The translations under genes and the position numbers were made by a program. The notes beneath the pieces were generated by a model. The model was not told where the DNA came from and searched no databases. It saw only the letters and a program-made list of their open reading frames with translations. DNA of 64,000 bases, from NCBI GenBank assembly GCA_964519665.1, contig CAZFIV010000014.1, positions 1-64,000 of the forward strand. Reading direction: 5' to 3'. This document shows positions 34,187 to 42,912 of this stretch, piece by piece (the stretch's first letter is position 1; each line of letters opens with the position of its first letter). Origin of the DNA: JANQQN01 sp964519665. GTDB taxonomy: Bacteria > Myxococcota > Kuafuiibacteriia > Kuafuiibacteriales > Kuafuiibacteriaceae.

Positions 34187-35653
34187 CTACGGAACCGTCA
34201 CCGCCGCGGATGGGCTCATACGGTAGTACTCGCTCAGACGCTTCGCTGCCTCTTCCGCGAGTTTCGCTCCGAGGCTCCGGAGCGCCTTGGCGCCTGCGGC
34301 CTGTTCGCCGAGCCCGTTTTCGCGGGCCGTCATGTCGATGGGACCGATCTTGGCGCCGGACCAGACATCGTAGATCACCAACTCGCCCTGCGCCTCGTGC
34401 CAAACTCGACGGCCCCGCATGCGGCTGGCGAACTGAGTGTGAAAGTCGGCCAGTACGACGAGGTCGATCGCCCCCTCCGAGGCCTCCCCCAAAGCGCGAA
34501 GGTTTTCGCGGGTCGGGCCATCGTCGAGGCTCACGAGATCTTGCTGGTCCTGGCTCAAGGTCACGGGCCTGGCTATCCCGAGCTGGCGGAGGCGCTGACC
34601 TAGGCTCTTTCGTCCGTAGGCCCCGCGCTGGTTTTCCTTGATGCTGAGAGCGAGCTGCGCGGTCTGAGGCTGAAGCTTGCGAAATGTCACCTCGACCGAG
34701 GCCAGGTTCGCCCACAGCGATGCATCAGCGCCCAGTAAAGCCTCGGCATCAATGCGGACTGCGGTCTTCGAATTGGGGTCCGGGGCGTCGGGTTGCCATT
34801 CGGCGCGCCCTCGCGCGTCGGTCTCGATGCTCGCCTCGGCCGACGGCCCCTCGAAGGATACGGGAAGGCCGGCCAGGGCCACCGGGTTCCGCCCGGGCGC
34901 CGTCCAGGTCGCGATCACCGCCACCGGCGCTTCCGGACCGCCGCCGATCCGGAGCGGCACACCTCCCTTGTACGCTGGACGGACCGTGATGGCCTCACCG
35001 AAGGCTTTGACGGCCTCCCTGATGCTCCCCAGGCTTGCTGGGGTGCACGTCGACGTGGAGACCACCAGACGGCGCTCGCAGACGAAAGCGCTGGCCCGAC
35101 GGTAGGCGAGGGTCGTGGCGAGCGCAGTCAGATGCTTGGATGGATCCATGACGGGCTGGCCCGCGGCCGTGAAGGGCTGCGGATCCAGCTCGGCTAGCGC
35201 CCCGATGCCCATCTGGGCCTCCCAAGCCTCCAGGCGCTCCTGGATGAAGACCCGCTTGCCCACGAGCCTGACGTAGGCCTGGCTCTCGCCCTCGACATAC
35301 CGATCGGTGGCCGTCGCCTCCGCGAAGCTCTGCAGCGATTCCGGCACCGCAACGAACGGACGGGCGTTTTCGGGCCCCAAGACCTCCGCGATCATCTTCG
35401 CATGGGCATCGACCGTGGCTTCTTCGACAGTCGGTCCCGCGCCGACCACCATCAGGTGGGTCGAAGCGTCGAACAGATCCGGCATTTCGCCATCAACCCA
35501 AGCCGGCCGCGCCGCTTGCACCATCGGATGGGTGCTGGCGCCGGTAGCATCCGTGGCGCCCGACGTACCCCCTGAAGGTTGGGGCGGTCGACTGTGCCCA
35601 CAGGCAACGCCCAAGGTCAGGGCGAACAACGAAATGAGTGTGTGTCGTGTCAA
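34187..35653 (-). CDS. lipoprotein with LPP20-like domain
   Basis: Exported lipoprotein of 488 aa. A leader ends in LGVAC-GH (Cys about residue 18). After a Ser/Thr/Pro-rich linker, residues about 65-110 (THLMVVGAGPTVEEATVDAHAK) match the start of LPP20-type lipoproteins. A proline-rich beta region with conserved Arg/Lys follows, and the rest is mixed alpha/beta and unassigned. The start is a TTG whose bases overlap the upstream stop (TTGA), so it is coupled to the membrane protein gene. A TTG start is uncommon; an ATG is not available in frame. Confidence 0.78.
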   Translation of the reverse strand: MTRHTLISLFALTLGVACGHSRPPQPSGGTSGATDATGASTHPMVQAARPAWVDGEMPDLFDASTHLMVVGAGPTVEEATVDAHAKMIAEVLGPENARPFVAVPESLQSFAEATATDRYVEGESQAYVRLVGKRVFIQERLEAWEAQMGIGALAELDPQPFTAAGQPVMDPSKHLTALATTLAYRRASAFVCERRLVVSTSTCTPASLGSIREAVKAFGEAITVRPAYKGGVPLRIGGGPEAPVAVIATWTAPGRNPVALAGLPVSFEGPSAEASIETDARGRAEWQPDAPDPNSKTAVRIDAEALLGADASLWANLASVEVTFRKLQPQTAQLALSIKENQRGAYGRKSLGQRLRQLGIARPVTLSQDQQDLVSLDDGPTRENLRALGEASEGAIDLVVLADFHTQFASRMRGRRVWHEAQGELVIYDVWSGAKIGPIDMTARENGLGEQAAGAKALRSLGAKLAEEAAKRLSEYYRMSPSAAVTVP

Positions 35654-36822
35654 AGGACCTCCAACAGCTGCTTGAGCTGAGCTTCGTTTACCGAGCGACC
35701 ACCCGTGTTGCTGCGCTCTACTAGAATCCTAAAGCCTTTCCGGATGGCCGCCGGCACCTCCTCATCCCCGATTTCGGGAGCTTCGCCCGAAGGCCGAGCG
35801 AAATCGACGAGGAGCTCTTCGAAGGCCAAGCCGAGCACTTTACGGAAGGGAAGATCGTCGGGATTCCGCAGACGCAGATGTGACAACCGGTCGACGAGCG
35901 GGCCCAGCGCGGCGAAGTAGGGCTCTTCTTCGCCCGCGCGTTGCGCGACCCGGTAGGCCTTTCGAAGGAAAGTGCTCAACGAGTACAGATACAAATAACA
36001 CTCAGTGGTGACCGCGGGATTGAGATCCGCGGTGGCTCGGTCGACCCGTAACACGCTCGGAACCCGACTCGTCGCGTCGTTCACCACGACCCGGTAGGTC
36101 TCTTCGACGCTGTCCCAAACGTCTCGATCGCTCTTCTCCTCCCGCTGCTTGGCGACCGCCTGCCCCAACGCCGACACCAGATGGCCGCGCGCCGCGGTCT
36201 CTTTGAGCACTCGCGGTTGGACCCCGGTGACCGCCTGTTCCGTAAACGCGCCGGCTGCCTCCGACTCGAACACGGCCAGAATGATCCCGTTCACGAGGGT
36301 GAAATCTTCGCGGGCCAAAAGAGCGGACGTGATCTGCCGACTCGTCGGATCACCGTCGGTCATCGAACGAGCCACGATGTCGTAGACCTGGATGTTGAAG
36401 TACTTGTTCTGGTTTTGAATGATCTCGTTCTGCTGGAAGACCAGCCACACCTGAACGAGGGGCATCGCAAGCGCCAAGAGGCTGAAGACGAAGATGATCA
36501 ATCTGCGTTTGACGAAAAAGCGCAAAATGGCCAGTCCGAAGTCGCGGCCCTTGTCGAGAACCCGTTCGCGGTCCGGCCAGTTCTCTTGCGGAAGCGTGTA
36601 GAACGACGCCTCGTTGAAGAAGGCAACAAAAGTTCGAAACACTCGTTGGCGATCGAACATCGGGATGATGAAAGACCCCGTAAACTTGACGGCCTCCAGA
36701 GATCGAACGCGGGGGAGAGCGCGTCGTCGCGTCAACTCCGTCCGCAGCTCCTCGTTTTCCGACCGCAGACGCATGATCTCCGTATGCGCCTGCGACAAGT
36801 CCGTAGGTTCCGGAGTCGTCAC
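35650..36822 (-). CDS. uncharacterised protein with one membrane helix and a large extramembrane domain
   Basis: A 390-aa protein I do not recognise. The N terminus has a short coiled coil (about 5-35, SQAHTEIMRLRSENEELRTEL shortened as HTEIMRLRSENEEL). One hydrophobic helix lies at about 105-130 (LIIFVFSLLALAMPLVQVWLVF). The rest (about 135-390) is a large mostly helical domain with no signal peptide, so it may sit outside the membrane. It begins the three-gene operon with the lipoprotein and the PP2C-like gene, which suggests a shared signalling complex. Confidence 0.72.
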   Translation of the reverse strand: MTTPEPTDLSQAHTEIMRLRSENEELRTELTRRRALPRVRSLEAVKFTGSFIIPMFDRQRVFRTFVAFFNEASFYTLPQENWPDRERVLDKGRDFGLAILRFFVKRRLIIFVFSLLALAMPLVQVWLVFQQNEIIQNQNKYFNIQVYDIVARSMTDGDPTSRQITSALLAREDFTLVNGIILAVFESEAAGAFTEQAVTGVQPRVLKETAARGHLVSALGQAVAKQREEKSDRDVWDSVEETYRVVVNDATSRVPSVLRVDRATADLNPAVTTECYLYLYSLSTFLRKAYRVAQRAGEEEPYFAALGPLVDRLSHLRLRNPDDLPFRKVLGLAFEELLVDFARPSGEAPEIGDEEVPAAIRKGFRILVERSNTGGRSVNEAQLKQLLEVL

Positions 36823-36888
36823 ACGTCCGGTTTACGTAGGAGCAGAGCTCCTGTCTATGGGTTCGGGGAGGTCTGCTCGGTTTCTGCC

Positions 36889-36913
36889 GACCGCTCCCTG
36901 ACATCGAGCGGTC
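36889..36913. terminator. 8-bp inverted repeat downstream of the FecR gene
   Basis: GACCGCTC at 36889-36896 pairs exactly with GAGCGGTC at 36906-36913 around a 9-base loop. It sits 88 bp downstream of the FecR stop and 67 bp upstream of the next start on the minus strand. No T-run follows, so a terminator role is weak. Confidence 0.35.
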
Positions 36914-37000
36914 AACCGAGCCGTGGTTCGGCTGAGTATGCCTCGCGTGAAAGCCGAGATGTGGGGCGACGCCTCATCGTCGAGCGGCGAGCATTCTCGT

Positions 37001-38119
37001 TCAGAGTGCACGTTCGTCGAGCTCTTCCTGGTCGACCTCGTCGAGAGGCGGAGGTTCGGGCATTTCGGACTCCGGCGAACGCTCCGGTTGTTCGTCCGGC
37101 CCCCGCCTGGAATCCCTATCCTCTCCGTCCGCTCGCGATCTTTCGGCGCTATCGTCGGACCGACGGGGTCGGCGGTCCGGACGGCGGCTCGAGGCCCGAT
37201 CGGCGACCGGGTCGGGCCGGGGGATGATGCGCGCCGGCTGGGGACGTCCGGTCTTCAGGTCGTGGACGACCTGCTCGAGCCTTCGGGAGGGACGATCGAG
37301 TTCCGCCCACCGACCGGCCGCGTCGAGCGCGATCAGGCCGCCCGGCGCCGGCGTCTCGCCAGGAACGGTGACTCGAAACGTACCGCTATCCCGGACGTCG
37401 ATCTCTTCAAACCCGTCTCGTCCGAATTTGAAAACTCGCGCGCCGGAAGCGGTCCGGGCGGATATCCGGGAGCGACGACCTCGGCGGCGTTTCGTGATCT
37501 CCTCGATGGTCAGCTCGGTCCCCATCGCCGCCTGTTCGGCGCGGCCCGATTCGATCGTGACCTCTCGACCGAAGGGGTAAGCGGTAGGCTCATCAGTGCC
37601 GACCGACACTTCGGCGGAGTCCGCCAGAACCGCCACCGTGACGAGACCTTCTCGGACCCACACCCCATAGCCATGGCCCCTCACGTCGATGCCTTCCGAA
37701 GGGACCAGCGTTACCACGGGCTGTTTCTCTCGATAGGCGAGCAGCAATCCCTCCTCGACCTGGACGGTCATACCAGTCCCGGTTGCGCCGATGTGGACCC
37801 TCGAATCGTGGGCTACGATGATCCGGGTGCCCTTGACGGTCATTCGAGCGAACGCGTCGAGGCCCATCGCCCGAATCGTGACCGGACGAACAACGGTGTC
37901 ACCGGTCTCGACAGACCGCCACCCGGAGCCCGGAGCAGTCCGCACTCGCACCTCGCCCGTCACCTCCTCGATGGTGACGATACTCGGATCGACGCCGACC
38001 GAATCACCGCTGACCAGGGGGGCCGAAGTTCCGGACGCGAGGGGACCGATGCCGAGCCCGAGAATGAGCCCGACGACGACAGGCGCCCCAATACCGGCCA
38101 CTCGCATAACAACGCTCAC
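37001..38119 (-). CDS. FecR-domain protein
   Basis: A 372-aa protein with a single N-terminal membrane helix (about 8-30, GAPVVVGLILGLGIG). A FecR-like domain follows (about 48-145, VTGEVRVRTAPGSGW and IRAMGLDAFARMTVKGTRII). Residues about 145-290 are more beta-rich and unassigned. The C terminus is a very acidic/basic disordered tail from about 290. FecR domains usually sense or carry a surface signal. The start is GTG 38119; an ATG four codons later is also possible. It is divergent from the Gfo/Idh/MocA gene. Confidence 0.85.
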   Translation of the reverse strand: MSVVMRVAGIGAPVVVGLILGLGIGPLASGTSAPLVSGDSVGVDPSIVTIEEVTGEVRVRTAPGSGWRSVETGDTVVRPVTIRAMGLDAFARMTVKGTRIIVAHDSRVHIGATGTGMTVQVEEGLLLAYREKQPVVTLVPSEGIDVRGHGYGVWVREGLVTVAVLADSAEVSVGTDEPTAYPFGREVTIESGRAEQAAMGTELTIEEITKRRRGRRSRISARTASGARVFKFGRDGFEEIDVRDSGTFRVTVPGETPAPGGLIALDAAGRWAELDRPSRRLEQVVHDLKTGRPQPARIIPRPDPVADRASSRRPDRRPRRSDDSAERSRADGEDRDSRRGPDEQPERSPESEMPEPPPLDEVDQEELDERAL

Positions 38120-38168
38120 GGGTCGACACAGTACCGACTCCGGGTCGGATCTGCCAGGCTCCGAAGGC

Positions 38169-39182
38169 GTGTTGAACGCTGATCGAAACGATGCGGCCCA
38201 GATCCGCTTCGGAATCGCCGGGGTCGGCCGGCACGGGAGTCGTTACGCCCGTCACTTCGCTCGTCGGGACGTGCCGGGCGCCACCGTACGCCGGGTCTGG
38301 CGTCGAGATGAAGCGCTGGGGCAAGCGTTGGCCGAAGAACTCGGCGTCGCGTACGAACGACGAGTCGAAGCCCTCTTCGAAGCCGACGACGTCGACGCCG
38401 TCATCTTGGCAGTCCCATCGGGGCTTCATCACCGGCTCGCGCTCAAGGTCGCGTCGGCCGGTAAACCCCTGCTGCTCGAAAAGCCGCTCGCGCGAACGAC
38501 CCAGGAAGCGACCGAGATCATCGAGGCTTTCGAGACCCGCAAGCTCCCGCTCACCATCGGCCAAACGCTCCGCTTCGATCCCCTCGTTACGGCCGGCCAA
38601 CGCGCCCTGGCGGACTTCGGACCGCTGGTGGGATTCGGATTCGAACAACGACTCGAGCCTCGCGGCCTGGCGTGGGAAGAAGACCCTGCCCTGGCGGGAG
38701 GCGGAGTGCTCGCCCAAACCGCGATTCACACCGCCGACGCGCTCCGCTTCATCACGCGACCCGAATCGGTCGAGGTCATTCACACCCTCACCGCTCGGCT
38801 CAATTACCCGGCCCACGAGGATCTGGGTCTGGCGCAACTCGCTCTTTACGGCTGCCCCCAGGCTGACGGCCGAACGGTGTTCGGCGACCTGCGGGTCAGC
38901 AAGATCGGAGCGTCTCGACATCACCGGTACGCCCTCTTCGCCCAGTCGGGCGGCGTAGAGCTCGATTTCATCGACCGCAAGGTGATCATGACCGAGGGGC
39001 GACAGCGGCGCGAAGAGCTCGTGCCCGCCCGGCCTACGGTCCCAGCGCTGGCCGCCGCCTTCGTTGACTTCTTGAAAGGTGAGGGGCCGAATCCGGTGCC
39101 TCCACGCGACGCGTTCGAATCGCTGGCCGTCATCGAGCGCGCCTATCGCGCCTCGCGAGGACTTCGGTCCTTCGCTCCTTGA
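38169..39182 (+). CDS. Gfo/Idh/MocA-family oxidoreductase
   Basis: NAD(P)-dependent oxidoreductase of 337 aa acting on sugars or their derivatives. The N-terminal Rossmann fold starts GIAGVGRHGSR, and the family motif LLEKPLARTT (EKP) lies near residue 97. A C-terminal alpha/beta domain has GGGVLAQTAIHTADALRF, where the usual D-x-G-x-H motif is changed. The frame continues upstream without a start, so I chose GTG 38169 (TTG 38172 is also possible). It is divergent from the FecR gene. Substrate unknown. Confidence 0.9.
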   Translation: MLNADRNDAAQIRFGIAGVGRHGSRYARHFARRDVPGATVRRVWRRDEALGQALAEELGVAYERRVEALFEADDVDAVILAVPSGLHHRLALKVASAGKPLLLEKPLARTTQEATEIIEAFETRKLPLTIGQTLRFDPLVTAGQRALADFGPLVGFGFEQRLEPRGLAWEEDPALAGGGVLAQTAIHTADALRFITRPESVEVIHTLTARLNYPAHEDLGLAQLALYGCPQADGRTVFGDLRVSKIGASRHHRYALFAQSGGVELDFIDRKVIMTEGRQRREELVPARPTVPALAAAFVDFLKGEGPNPVPPRDAFESLAVIERAYRASRGLRSFAP

Positions 39183-39338
39183 GCTGGCCCCTCGACTCTA
39201 CAACCCCCTTGGGCCCGTGCTGCATCTATGATCGAATGGTCCACCAGCCCCCTCGCGGAGCCATTTCGACGGGTCTACGACGAGGTGGCCAAGGCATCGC
39301 CACCCGCTTAGCCGATATATGAAGAGCCCGGGTCGCCT

Positions 39339-40493
39339 TTACCGAACGGGGGGCCGCAGGACGACAACGCCCGACTCATCCACCCGATAGAAATAGCGCT
39401 GGGTGAATGGGTATCGAGTGTCGTGTTCCCGGACAAAGCCGCCCGCGACGAGTTCATCGAGCGACAATGGATAACTACCGTTTTGGTAGCGATAGACTTC
39501 CAGAGCCCGGCGTAGAACTTTGATCTGGGTTTGAGCCAGACGCTCGCCCACGAAGTCCTGCCGGTAGCCGAGCTCCACGCCTCCCGCTCCCGACACCTGG
39601 ATCGTCGTCGAGGCCAACAGATACGAGGTCAAAATGACGAGTCCGGCGCTCACGAGGATCCGGCCGACGATCCGGGCGGACCGAGGAAGCGACGAACGGG
39701 GCTCTATCCCGCTCGTGTCGGTCATAGACGGCGGAGGCTTGATGACCCGAACGTAGCCGGCCTGCATCAGGGTGCTTAGGGACTGGCACGTTTCGAACTC
39801 TCCCATCCGACTGAGGTCGACGATCTTCTGTACCGTGCGCCCGGCCCCAACGAGGTCGTAGACTCGTCGTTCCTCCTCTCCGACGTCCTCGGCTCCCGGA
39901 TGAGAATCGACCACCGAGCTATCCCACTCGGCGGCCAACCCCGCCGCGGCCGGTAGAGCCCGCGTTCGCTCGACCAGCCACAGATTAGACGGGATGCGCT
40001 CGCGGATCGCCGGCCACTCATCGATGAACCGAATGCCGTTGAGCACGATCGTCTCGACCCGCATCGGCTCGACACCTTCCGGTGAAGGTGGTACGTCGCC
40101 CGCGTCGAACTGGTACGTACCGTCCGTCCACTCAAAGAGGCCGTAGACGGTCTCGGCCAGCTGCAGCGCGGCGAACTCTTTGAGGACTGCCGGCAGCACG
40201 TAGTTCAGGTCGAGCAGAACCTGCCCCAGCCGCTGTAGTGTCCGTAGCTGTTCGGTGTACGCCTGATCGAGCTGGGCTTGGGTGATCGCTTCAGCCCGAA
40301 CCAGCAGGCTTCCCAGCATGCGATCGTGGTCTTTGGTGGCGCTCTCGCCGTGCACGACGGCGCCCTCTTGAAAGTACACCCGAACGGCGTCGAGGTCGTT
40401 TTCGAAGACCAGAACGCCCGTCTTGATCTGCTGGCCGACCAGCTGGAAAATGTCTGCAACCCCGAAGTCCCTGATCGTGCCCTTGAGAGCCAT
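39339..40493 (-). CDS. DUF4388 (PATAN) protein with a pseudopilin-like C-terminal segment
   Basis: A 384-aa protein. Residues 1-110 are a DUF4388/PATAN domain (MALKGTIRDFGVADIFQLVG and TGVLVFENDLDAVRVYFQEG are typical). An all-alpha region (about 110-265) follows, then one membrane helix at about 280-300 (IVGRILVSAGLVILTSYLLA). The C terminus (about 320-384, ALEVYRYQNGSYPLSLDELV then PFTQRYFYRVDE) resembles the C-terminal segment of GspG-type pseudopilins. The frame opens to 40700, but ATG 40493 is the standard start. It starts 4 bp after the stop of the TPR/zinc-ribbon gene, so they form an operon. Confidence 0.87.
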   Translation of the reverse strand: MALKGTIRDFGVADIFQLVGQQIKTGVLVFENDLDAVRVYFQEGAVVHGESATKDHDRMLGSLLVRAEAITQAQLDQAYTEQLRTLQRLGQVLLDLNYVLPAVLKEFAALQLAETVYGLFEWTDGTYQFDAGDVPPSPEGVEPMRVETIVLNGIRFIDEWPAIRERIPSNLWLVERTRALPAAAGLAAEWDSSVVDSHPGAEDVGEEERRVYDLVGAGRTVQKIVDLSRMGEFETCQSLSTLMQAGYVRVIKPPPSMTDTSGIEPRSSLPRSARIVGRILVSAGLVILTSYLLASTTIQVSGAGGVELGYRQDFVGERLAQTQIKVLRRALEVYRYQNGSYPLSLDELVAGGFVREHDTRYPFTQRYFYRVDESGVVVLRPPVR

Positions 40494-40497
40494 GGCG

Positions 40498-42813
40498 TCA
40501 CCGATCGAAAGACTGCCGGATGGAGACCAAGCTAAGGATTCCCGCGACGAACAACGCAATTCCGCCGACGAGCGAACCGGGTGATCCACCGTAGAAGATA
40601 AACCAGTCGTGCACCATGACCCCGGCCCGGTAAACCCAGGCGACCATCGCAACCGCGAACGGAAAGAACAGGATGGAGCCGAGCAGCGGACGCCCTCCAA
40701 AAAACTGGCCGACGCCCGCGAACATGCTGGTCAACCGCTCCGTCCAGCGCCGACGACGTTGGTACGATCGAACCTCCCGCTCTTTTTTTGCTCGAAGGCG
40801 GGGCTCGACAGCGGCCGCCGTCACGAAGACAGAATTGCACTGGCCGCACAGGCGGCCGTAAGCGGCCCGGTCGGCGGGCGTTCCGCACTTCGGGCAGCCG
40901 GTCGAGAATCGCTTCGACCACGCACCGACCACCAAGGACGCGAGCAGCGCGATCGCCGCCGCAACACTGATCGACCAAAGTCGACCGCCACCCATTCGCA
41001 TCCATAGACTCTCGGCGACTTCCCACCGCCGGTCCGGCTCGATCGCATACATTCGATTCCACAGAACGCTCATGTCGATCTCGGCTTCGAACATGGGCGT
41101 CGACTGCGCGCTCGCACCGGCCTGCCGGGTGTACGCGTCAGCGAGGCGCCGGTCGAGCTGCCGACCTTGATCGAGAAGCCGCCCGACCTCTTCGAACTTT
41201 CCTTCCTCTTCTCGAATGATCGCGAGATTCAAGACGGACTCGGCTCGGTTGGCGTCCTTTCCTCGTTCGAAGAGAGCCACCGCCGCTTCGTGCCGGCCGA
41301 GCATGAACTGAATCACGCCCCGATTGTTCAGCGCGACGGGGTCGTTCGGCCGGAACTCGAGGGCGCGCTGGTAGGCGAGGTCTGCTCCCTCTAGGTCTCC
41401 CCGGAGCCGCTTACGGCGAGCGAGGATCAGCGCGCTCGTCGCGTCCCGGCTTCGGGTGCCGGTAGAGGCCGCGAACAGGCGACGCTCGGCCGACCCCGCG
41501 AAAGCCTCGGTTATGGTGGTCGCCATATCGTCGACGAGCGACCCATGGAACGTAATGAGCGGGGCTACCGAATAGAGCGCCAGGGGGATGAGGGCCACGA
41601 CCACCATCATGAACCAGCTCACCCATCGCTCGGACGACAGCTGATATCCCGTCACGATGACGAGCGCGGCGAGCGCGCCCGCTAGAAGCCCCCACCCGAT
41701 CGCAACCGGGACAAGCGCTACAACCGTCAGGACAATGATGAGCTCACCCGTACCGAAAATCGACGGCACGCGTTTCGCGAGGTCGTGCGCAGGATAGCGA
41801 ACGTACTTGATGAACTGCACCAGCGCGAAGACGACGACCGTCAACGCCAGCGCCAGCCCCAGCACCAACGAGACTGATGTGAGGAACGCGACCTGATTCC
41901 GAAAGCTCCCGAACTGCGCATCCAGCAGGTTTGCAAGAGCGCTGCCGATCGTCCGCAGTTGAGTCCAGTCTTTGGTCCACAGCACTCCCGCCAGCGACCA
42001 GTGGGCCGCCACCAAGTCCGGCGATAGCCGCACGGCGGCCGAGGAAAGGTCGACCGCCTCGTCGAAGTCGCCGGCGGCCAGCGCCACATCCGACTGGCGA
42101 ATCAACGCCGCAGATGCCAGCAGGACGTTGGCCACCCCCGCCCGCGCCCTCATTTGCTCGAGCGCATCGCGCTCGTTCAGAAAGCGGTCGCGGTCGCCCA
42201 GGCGATAGGCTTCGACCATCTTCTCCACCTGGACTCGCAGGTCGTGTTCGGTGACCACCACCCGGGGCTTGGTGCGGTCTGGCAGCCGCAGCGGTCGCGG
42301 GCGATATCCGGGTCCGGGCACCGGCACGCCCCCGGGCTGGGCCTGTGCTTGGGCAGACTCAGGTATGGACCCGTCGGCTCGCGCAGACGAACCCTGGCGC
42401 GCCCCGTGAGGGCGCGGGCCATCGACGGCGCCAGGGCGCCCTGATCGCTCCGCCGGCGCCGAGGATCCCGGACGCATTGACCGCTCGGTGGCCGCCGAAG
42501 CTCCCGGACGCATTGACCGCTCGGTGGCCGCGGAAGCACCCGGGCGCCTTGCCCGCTCGGCGGCCGCCGACTCATCGGACGAGGACGGGCGGCCTGTCCC
42601 ATCGTCTTCGCTATCTTCAGGTGGGGGAAGAGGTTCGTCCGGGTCGACCACCGGGACGGCACGGTCATCGACGACAATCAGGGCATCGCGCCCGTCTGGA
42701 GCCGATTGTGCCACCGCGTGGGGCCGACCACCTGCGGGCCCGATCAGGCCTCCCGCGGCAAAAACGACCACACCGATGAGCCACCTCGGTCCGATGGTTC
42801 GACGAAGGGTCAC
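40498..42813 (-). CDS. polytopic membrane protein with TPR and zinc ribbon
   Basis: A 771-aa protein I cannot name. A signal-like N-terminal helix (about 10-30) is followed by a low-complexity region (about 50-160) with about four 12-residue RPGASAATERSM repeats. A helical region leads to three membrane helices (about 300-410). TPR-like units lie at about 455-560 (ADLAYQRALEFRPNDPVALNNRG and ALFERGKDAN). After a fourth helix comes a zinc ribbon near residue 640 (CPKCGTPADRAAYGRLCGQC), and two further helices end the protein. It ends 4 bp before the DUF4388 gene and may form a complex with it. Confidence 0.82.
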   Translation of the reverse strand: MTLRRTIGPRWLIGVVVFAAGGLIGPAGGRPHAVAQSAPDGRDALIVVDDRAVPVVDPDEPLPPPEDSEDDGTGRPSSSDESAAAERARRPGASAATERSMRPGASAATERSMRPGSSAPAERSGRPGAVDGPRPHGARQGSSARADGSIPESAQAQAQPGGVPVPGPGYRPRPLRLPDRTKPRVVVTEHDLRVQVEKMVEAYRLGDRDRFLNERDALEQMRARAGVANVLLASAALIRQSDVALAAGDFDEAVDLSSAAVRLSPDLVAAHWSLAGVLWTKDWTQLRTIGSALANLLDAQFGSFRNQVAFLTSVSLVLGLALALTVVVFALVQFIKYVRYPAHDLAKRVPSIFGTGELIIVLTVVALVPVAIGWGLLAGALAALVIVTGYQLSSERWVSWFMMVVVALIPLALYSVAPLITFHGSLVDDMATTITEAFAGSAERRLFAASTGTRSRDATSALILARRKRLRGDLEGADLAYQRALEFRPNDPVALNNRGVIQFMLGRHEAAVALFERGKDANRAESVLNLAIIREEEGKFEEVGRLLDQGRQLDRRLADAYTRQAGASAQSTPMFEAEIDMSVLWNRMYAIEPDRRWEVAESLWMRMGGGRLWSISVAAAIALLASLVVGAWSKRFSTGCPKCGTPADRAAYGRLCGQCNSVFVTAAAVEPRLRAKKEREVRSYQRRRRWTERLTSMFAGVGQFFGGRPLLGSILFFPFAVAMVAWVYRAGVMVHDWFIFYGGSPGSLVGGIALFVAGILSLVSIRQSFDR
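42439..42582. repeat. 36-bp tandem repeat encoding 12-residue units
   Basis: About four 36-bp units lie in the 771-aa gene. The central two (42475-42510 and 42511-42546) are nearly identical and encode RPGASAATERSM; the flanking two are diverged. The number of units could vary between strains by slippage. Confidence 0.85.
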
Positions 42814-42862
42814 GTCGGGAATGACTAGCAGAGGTCCGTCCAGCTCGCCACACAGCGCTGGT

Positions 42863-42888
42863 CCACCTGCATCACGAACGGCAGGTGG
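42863..42888. terminator. 8-bp inverted repeat after the giant gene
   Basis: CCACCTGC at 42863-42870 and GCAGGTGG at 42881-42888 are exact complements with a 10-base loop. On the minus strand it lies 25 bp past the stop of the 13.5-kb gene and 50 bp before the 771-aa gene start. No T-run follows, so termination may be partial. Confidence 0.4.
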
Positions 42889-42912
42889 GCTATTTTACAG
42901 AAATCTCGCTCG

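Noticed and set aside
39229..39312. 27-codon frame starting MIEWSTSPL between the Gfo/Idh gene and the DUF4388 gene
   Set aside because: It is too short to support, has no ribosome-binding site and no known match.
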